The notes below the pieces were generated by a model. It did not search any database and was not told where the DNA came from. It saw only the letters and a program-made list of their open reading frames with translations. Of a stretch of DNA of 10,313 bases, positions 7,040-10,313 are shown piece after piece. Numbering within the stretch: position 1 is the first letter of the stretch; every line of letters starts with the position of its first letter. The translations under genes were made by a program, and so were the position numbers. The stretch comes from Nitrospirae bacterium UBA4572 (GTDB lineage Bacteria; Nitrospirota; Leptospirillia; Leptospirillales; Leptospirillaceae), in contig DGKK01000035.1 in NCBI GenBank assembly GCA_002387725.1, positions 44,804-55,116 on the forward strand. Reading direction: 5' to 3'.

Positions 7040-7966
7040 CTAGGAGACCTCGAGCATCCGGTCGAGGGCCCGGCGGGCCCCGGCGATCACCTCGTCGGAG
7101 AGCCGGATCTCGGGGGAGAGATCCTCGAGCGCCCAGAGGAGACGCTCGAGGGAGTTCACCTTCATGTTGGCGCAGTCGCAGGTCTGGCAGGCCGGAATGA
7201 AGGTCTTTTCGGGATTTTCCCGGGAAAGGCGGTGGATCATGCCGAGCTCCGTTCCCACGATGACCGTCTTTTTGTCGGAGAGCCGGACCTCGGAGGCCAT
7301 ACGGCTCGTGCTGGCCACCACGTCGGCGGCCTCCGCCACCGGGGCGGGGCATTCCGGGTGGGCGATGACCAGGGCGTCGGGGTGGCTCTCCCTCTCCCGG
7401 GCGATGTCGCTGGCCATGATCCGCACGTGGGTGGGGCAGAAGCCCGAATAGAGCAGGAGATCGCGGCCGGTCTGGCGCTGGACGTACTCGCCGAGGTAGC
7501 GGTCGGGGATGAAGAGGATCGGGCGGTCGGCGGGAATGGAGTTCACAATGGCCACGGCGTTGGCCGAGGTGCAGCAGATGTCGGACTCGGCCTTCACTGC
7601 GGCCGAGGAGTTGACGTAGGTCACCACGATGGCCTCCGGATGGCGGGCCCGGAGCGCCCTCACCTCCTCGGGGGTGATCATGTCTGACATGGGACAGCCG
7701 GCCCGAAGGTCGGGAACCACCACGGTCTTGTCCGGGGAGAGGACCTTGGCCGTCTCCGCCATGAAGTGGACCCCGCAGAAGACGATCACCGGATGGGAGG
7801 TCCGGGCGGCGTACCGGGAGAGCTCGAGAGAGTCTCCCACGAAGTCGGCCACCTCCTGGATCTCGCCGATCTGGTAGTTGTGGGCCAGGATGATGGCCTC
7901 CCGGCTTTTTTTCAGGGCCTCGATCCTCTCCACCACCGGATCGCGGGCCACGGCGCCGGCACTCAT
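7040..7966 (-). CDS. nadA: Quinolinate synthase
   Basis: 308 aa, close to the three-domain NadA length. It condenses iminoaspartate with dihydroxyacetone phosphate to quinolinate, the first pyridine of de novo NAD synthesis, using a [4Fe-4S] cluster. Probable cluster ligands are C91 (AGCPMSDM), C177 (SGFCPTH) and a Cys in the final CQTCDCANMK motif, most likely C265 by alignment to the C-x-N-M pattern. C260 and C263 make this an unusual C-x2-C-x-C cluster. Other family active-site residues are visible: HNY (29-31), TYVNSSAAVK (116-125) and AHPEC with H203 and E205. The ATG overlaps the asd stop as ATGA, implying translational coupling. nadB and nadC are not in the window. No frame defects seen. 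Confidence 0.97.
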   Translation of the reverse strand: MSAGAVARDPVVERIEALKKSREAIILAHNYQIGEIQEVADFVGDSLELSRYAARTSHPVIVFCGVHFMAETAKVLSPDKTVVVPDLRAGCPMSDMITPEEVRALRARHPEAIVVTYVNSSAAVKAESDICCTSANAVAIVNSIPADRPILFIPDRYLGEYVQRQTGRDLLLYSGFCPTHVRIMASDIARERESHPDALVIAHPECPAPVAEAADVVASTSRMASEVRLSDKKTVIVGTELGMIHRLSRENPEKTFIPACQTCDCANMKVNSLERLLWALEDLSPEIRLSDEVIAGARRALDRMLEVS

Positions 7967-8985
7967 CGCAGCGCCCCCTTCTCAAGGAGAATCTCGGCGA
8001 TCTGCACGGCATTGGTGGCCGCCCCCTTCCGGAGGTTGTCCCCGCAGAGCCAGAGGTTGATTCCGTGGGGGACGGAGGGATCCTGCCGGATCCTCCCGAC
8101 CAGGACCTCGTCGCGGCCCGCCACGCTCCGGGGAACCGGATAGAGGTCGTGGGCCGGGTCGTCCCAGACGAGGACCCCGGGAGCCCCGGAGAGGGTCTCC
8201 CGGACCGCCTCCGGCGAGACCGGCGCCGAAAAGGCCAGGTTCACCGACTCGGAGTGGCCCACCATCACCGGCACCCGCACGCAGGTGGCGGAGACGGAAA
8301 GATCGGGCATCTCCAGCATCTTTCGGCTCTCCCGGACCATCTTTTCCTCCTCCTTGGTCGATCCGTCGGGAAGGAATGCATCGATCCTCGGGAGGCAGTT
8401 GAAGGCGATCTGGTGGGGAGCGTAGACCCGGGGGACGATATTGTCGGCCTCGCCGTTCAGGATCTGGGCCACCTGGGTGGCCAGCTCGTCCATGGCCTCC
8501 CGCCCGGTCCCCGAAACCGACTGGAAGGTGGTGACGACGATCCGCTCAAGGGGGGCCAGCTCCAAAAGGGGCCGCACCGCCACCAGAAGAATGATGGTGG
8601 CGCAGTTGGGGTTGGCGATGAGGCAGGGGCCCCGGTCGGGGAGATGGTGCGGATTGACCTCGGGAACGACTAGGGGGATCTCCGGAACCATCCGGAAGGC
8701 CGAGCTGTTGTCCACCACCGAGGTTCCCTGGGCAACCAGCGCCGGAGAGAGCTCCCGGCTGGTCTCCGCCCCGGCCGAAAAGAGGGCCAGGGGAACGCCG
8801 GCGAGCTGGGAGGGTTTTTCGAGGCGGCGGACGGAGACGCTCTTTCCCCGAAAGGAGATCCTCTCCCCCTCGGAGCGCTCCGAGGCAAAGAGCAGAAGCT
8901 CGGTCACAGGGAACTCCCTCTCTTCCAGGACAGCGACCATCTCCCGTCCTACGGCGCCGGTGGCGCCGACGATGGCGACCTTCAC
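7963..8985 (-). CDS. asd: Aspartate-semialdehyde dehydrogenase
   Basis: 340 aa. The enzyme reduces aspartyl phosphate with NADPH to aspartate semialdehyde, the branch point to lysine/diaminopimelate, threonine and methionine. The N-terminus, KVAIVGATGAVGREM, is the Rossmann NADP-binding loop. Also visible are FSAGAETS (69-76), VDNSSAFRM (91-99), the catalytic Cys in NPNCAT (C128), QSVSGTGREA (155-164), STKEEEKM (209-216) and CVRVPVMVGHSE with the probable general base H244. The GTG at 8985 was chosen because the family begins right there and GGAGGGG lies about 5-6 nt upstream. The frame stays open 28 codons further, but that extension lies inside leuB and looks unlike the family. The GTG overlaps the leuB TGA as GTGA. 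The end overlaps nadA by 4 bp. Confidence 0.97.
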   Translation of the reverse strand: MKVAIVGATGAVGREMVAVLEEREFPVTELLLFASERSEGERISFRGKSVSVRRLEKPSQLAGVPLALFSAGAETSRELSPALVAQGTSVVDNSSAFRMVPEIPLVVPEVNPHHLPDRGPCLIANPNCATIILLVAVRPLLELAPLERIVVTTFQSVSGTGREAMDELATQVAQILNGEADNIVPRVYAPHQIAFNCLPRIDAFLPDGSTKEEEKMVRESRKMLEMPDLSVSATCVRVPVMVGHSESVNLAFSAPVSPEAVRETLSGAPGVLVWDDPAHDLYPVPRSVAGRDEVLVGRIRQDPSVPHGINLWLCGDNLRKGAATNAVQIAEILLEKGALR

Positions 8986-10094
8986 CGTCCCCTCCCCAAG
9001 CTTTCGAGAAGACGGAAGAAGGCCCGGGAAATCCTCTCGCCCATCTCCCGGCAGCCCACCAGGGTACATCCCGGCTCCGCGATGTCGCGGGTCCGGACCC
9101 CCTCCTCAAGAACGCTTTCCACGGCCTTTTCGAGCGTCCGGGCCAGGGCCGGCTCGCCCAGGGAGTGGTCGAGGAGCATGGCCAGGGAGAGGAACATCGC
9201 GGAGGGGTTGGCGATATCTTTTCCGGCGATGTCCGGGGCGCTCCCGTGGATGGGCTCGTAGAGGCCGGTCTTGCCCCCCACCGAGGCCGAGGCCAGCATC
9301 CCGATGGAGCCGGTGAGCTGGGAGGCCTCGTCGGAGAGGATGTCCCCGAAGATGTTCCCGGTGACGATGACGTCGAAGCCGCCGGGGTTGCGCACCAGCT
9401 GCATGGCGGCGTTGTCCACGTACATGTGCTCCAGGGTCACGTCGGGGAACTCCCGGGCCACCCGCACCACGACCTCCCGCCAGAGAACGGAGGACTCGAG
9501 GACATTGGCCTTGTCCACCGAGGTGACCTTCTTCTTCCGGCTCCGGGCCACGTTGAAGGCCACCCGGGCGATGCGCTCGATTTCGGGCTCGGAGTAGCGC
9601 TCGGTGTTGATCCCCACCCGGACTCCGCCTTCGGTGACGATCCCCCGGGGAGAGCCGAAATAGATCCCGCCGGTGAGCTCCCGGACCACCACCAGGTCGA
9701 GTCCGCGGATGACCTCGGGCTTGAGGGTGGAGGCGTTGGCCAGCTGGGGAAAGAGCTTCGCCGGACGAAGGTTGGCGAAGGCGCCCAGCTTCTCCCGGAT
9801 CCCCAGAAGGGCCCGCTCCGGCCGGTGCTCGTAGGGAAGGGTGTCGTACTTCGGTCCTCCCACCGCCGCCAGAAGGACCGCCTCGGAGTCCAGCGCCCGG
9901 GCGACGGTGTCGGCCGGAAGGGGATGGCCGGTCCGGTCGTAGGCGGAGCCCCCGATGAGGGCCTCGGAGACCTGGAGGTCGATCGTCTTCCGGGAGACCA
10001 TCTCGGAGAGGAGCGCGGAGACGGGGGCCATGACCTCGGGGCCGATGCCGTCGCCAGGGAGAAGGAGGATCTTGTGGGTCTTGCCGTGTGTCAC
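8982..10094 (-). CDS. leuB: 3-isopropylmalate dehydrogenase
   Basis: 370 aa, typical length. It oxidises and decarboxylates 3-isopropylmalate with NAD+ and a divalent metal, the third step of leucine synthesis, as a cytoplasmic dimer. Visible motifs: LLPGDGIGPEV (11-21), substrate arginines R100, R110 and R138 (GIREKLGAFANLR, VVREL), Y145 in GGIYFG, K195 in SVDKANVLESS, D227 in YVDNAAMQL, metal-binding D251/D255 in GNIFGDILSDEAS, and the NAD-binding GSAPDIAGKDIANP (284-297). The start is a GTG at 10094, with AAAGGA 6 nt upstream. It lies 109 bp after the leuA stop, with a hairpin in the gap, and overlaps asd by 4 bp. leuC and leuD are not adjacent here. Confidence 0.97.
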   Translation of the reverse strand: MTHGKTHKILLLPGDGIGPEVMAPVSALLSEMVSRKTIDLQVSEALIGGSAYDRTGHPLPADTVARALDSEAVLLAAVGGPKYDTLPYEHRPERALLGIREKLGAFANLRPAKLFPQLANASTLKPEVIRGLDLVVVRELTGGIYFGSPRGIVTEGGVRVGINTERYSEPEIERIARVAFNVARSRKKKVTSVDKANVLESSVLWREVVVRVAREFPDVTLEHMYVDNAAMQLVRNPGGFDVIVTGNIFGDILSDEASQLTGSIGMLASASVGGKTGLYEPIHGSAPDIAGKDIANPSAMFLSLAMLLDHSLGEPALARTLEKAVESVLEEGVRTRDIAEPGCTLVGCREMGERISRAFFRLLESLGRGR

Positions 10095-10119
10095 GTTGAA
10101 TCCTTTCGCAGGGGGTCGT

Positions 10120-10143
10120 CGGTCCGGGAGAGGCCCCGAACCG
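10120..10143 (-). promoter_or_regulatory. Hairpin between leuA and leuB
   Basis: On the transcript strand CGGTTCGGG, a 6-nt loop GCCTCT, then CCCGGACCG form a 9-bp stem (eight Watson-Crick pairs and one U-G). It lies 25 nt before the leuB GTG. The next bases are ACGACCCCC, not a U-run, so it is not a classic intrinsic terminator. It could be an RNA-processing or stability element, or part of a leader that tunes leuB relative to leuA. A second GC-rich imperfect fold lies immediately after the leuA stop (about 10178-10203). The symmetry is directly visible; the role is open. Confidence 0.4.
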
Positions 10144-10203
10144 CAGATTGAGAGAAGGGAGGGGCGTCCGGATCAACTCCCGGAAGGGCCCTCCCCCCGG
10201 AGG

Positions 10204-10313
10204 CTACAGGGAAACCCGGGAGGAGAGTCCGGCCCTCCGGTCCCGCTCCTTCTTTCGTTCGAGCCGGTTGAGCGCTTCGAGATAGGCCCGGGCGGCGGCC
10301 ACGAGAATGTCGG
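10204..10313 (-). CDS. leuA: 2-isopropylmalate synthase, C-terminal end only
   Basis: An open frame enters from the right edge and ends at TAG (10206-10204), giving 36 residues. It reads DILVAAARAYLEALNRLERK followed by a short basic tail. DIL-AxARAYLxALNRL is the usual end of the LeuA leucine-binding regulatory domain, and leuB follows on the same strand. LeuA condenses acetyl-CoA with 2-oxoisovalerate, the first committed and leucine-inhibited step of leucine synthesis. A related synthase (citramalate synthase type) with a similar tail cannot be excluded from 36 residues. Confidence 0.75.
   Translation of the reverse strand, partial: DILVAAARAYLEALNRLERKKERDRRAGLSSRVSL

Noticed and set aside
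6212..7687. 491-aa plus-strand open frame
   Set aside because: It lies antisense to nadA, the DUF2905 gene and queA, which are clearly real. It is a low-complexity Gly/Arg/Pro product of GC-rich codons.
8986..9069. N-terminal extension of asd to 9069
   Set aside because: The 28 extra residues do not resemble the family and lie inside leuB. The GTG at 8985 has a strong ribosome-binding site and starts at the Rossmann strand.
10120..10143. Intrinsic terminator after leuA
   Set aside because: The stem is good but no U-run follows, and leuB begins 25 nt later.
9165..10151. 328-aa plus-strand open frame
   Set aside because: It is antisense to leuB with repetitive Gly/His/Asp composition. leuB has all catalytic residues on the other strand.

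Overview
The window looks like a piece of the chromosome of a GC-rich Gram-negative bacterium. An outer membrane is implied by the two-partner-secretion adhesin at the left. The right half is an ordinary biosynthetic operon with GC-rich codons, many GTG starts and 4-base stop/start overlaps. I cannot fix the taxon from sequence alone. The mix of genes would fit Nitrospirota (for example a Leptospirillum relative) or another deep-branching lithotroph, but that is a weak inference.

Layout. (1) 1-1535, minus strand: the N-terminal 511 codons of a large secreted filamentous-haemagglutinin-type adhesin. It has a signal peptide, a TPS (two-partner secretion) domain, and GLUG repeats encoded by tandem 81/84-bp DNA repeats that run off the left edge. 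This gene is partial. (2) 1536-1825: a divergent, locally AT-rich intergenic region with promoter-like boxes in both directions, a perfect 7-bp inverted repeat, and a Shine-Dalgarno that can be masked by a small hairpin. (3) 1826-5739, plus strand: a giant regulator, 1304 aa if repaired. It has a winged-helix DNA-binding domain, a BTAD domain, a degenerate nucleotide-cyclase-like domain, an AAA ATPase and a long TPR tail. Its frame is broken by a -1 shift at a C6 run (2019-2024), about 65 codons in. (4) 5729-10313, minus strand: a tightly packed run read leuA (C-terminal end only) - leuB - asd - nadA - DUF2905 membrane protein - queA. It converges on the regulator gene with an 11-bp overlap of 3' ends and no visible terminator between.

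How the genes work together. leuA and leuB serve leucine synthesis. asd makes aspartate semialdehyde for the lysine, threonine and methionine branches. nadA builds the NAD precursor quinolinate from iminoaspartate. queA makes the penultimate queuosine intermediate in tRNA. These are housekeeping genes, apparently co-transcribed and partly translationally coupled. The accessory part is the divergent adhesin/regulator pair. A SARP/MalT-like STAND-type regulator facing a variable-repeat surface adhesin, with a homopolymer frameshift near the regulator's N-terminus and a shielded ribosome-binding site, suggests (as inference only) switchable control of surface adhesion. A sequencing or assembly error at C6, or simple gene decay, are the competing explanations.

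I saw no tRNA, rRNA, CRISPR array or insertion sequence.
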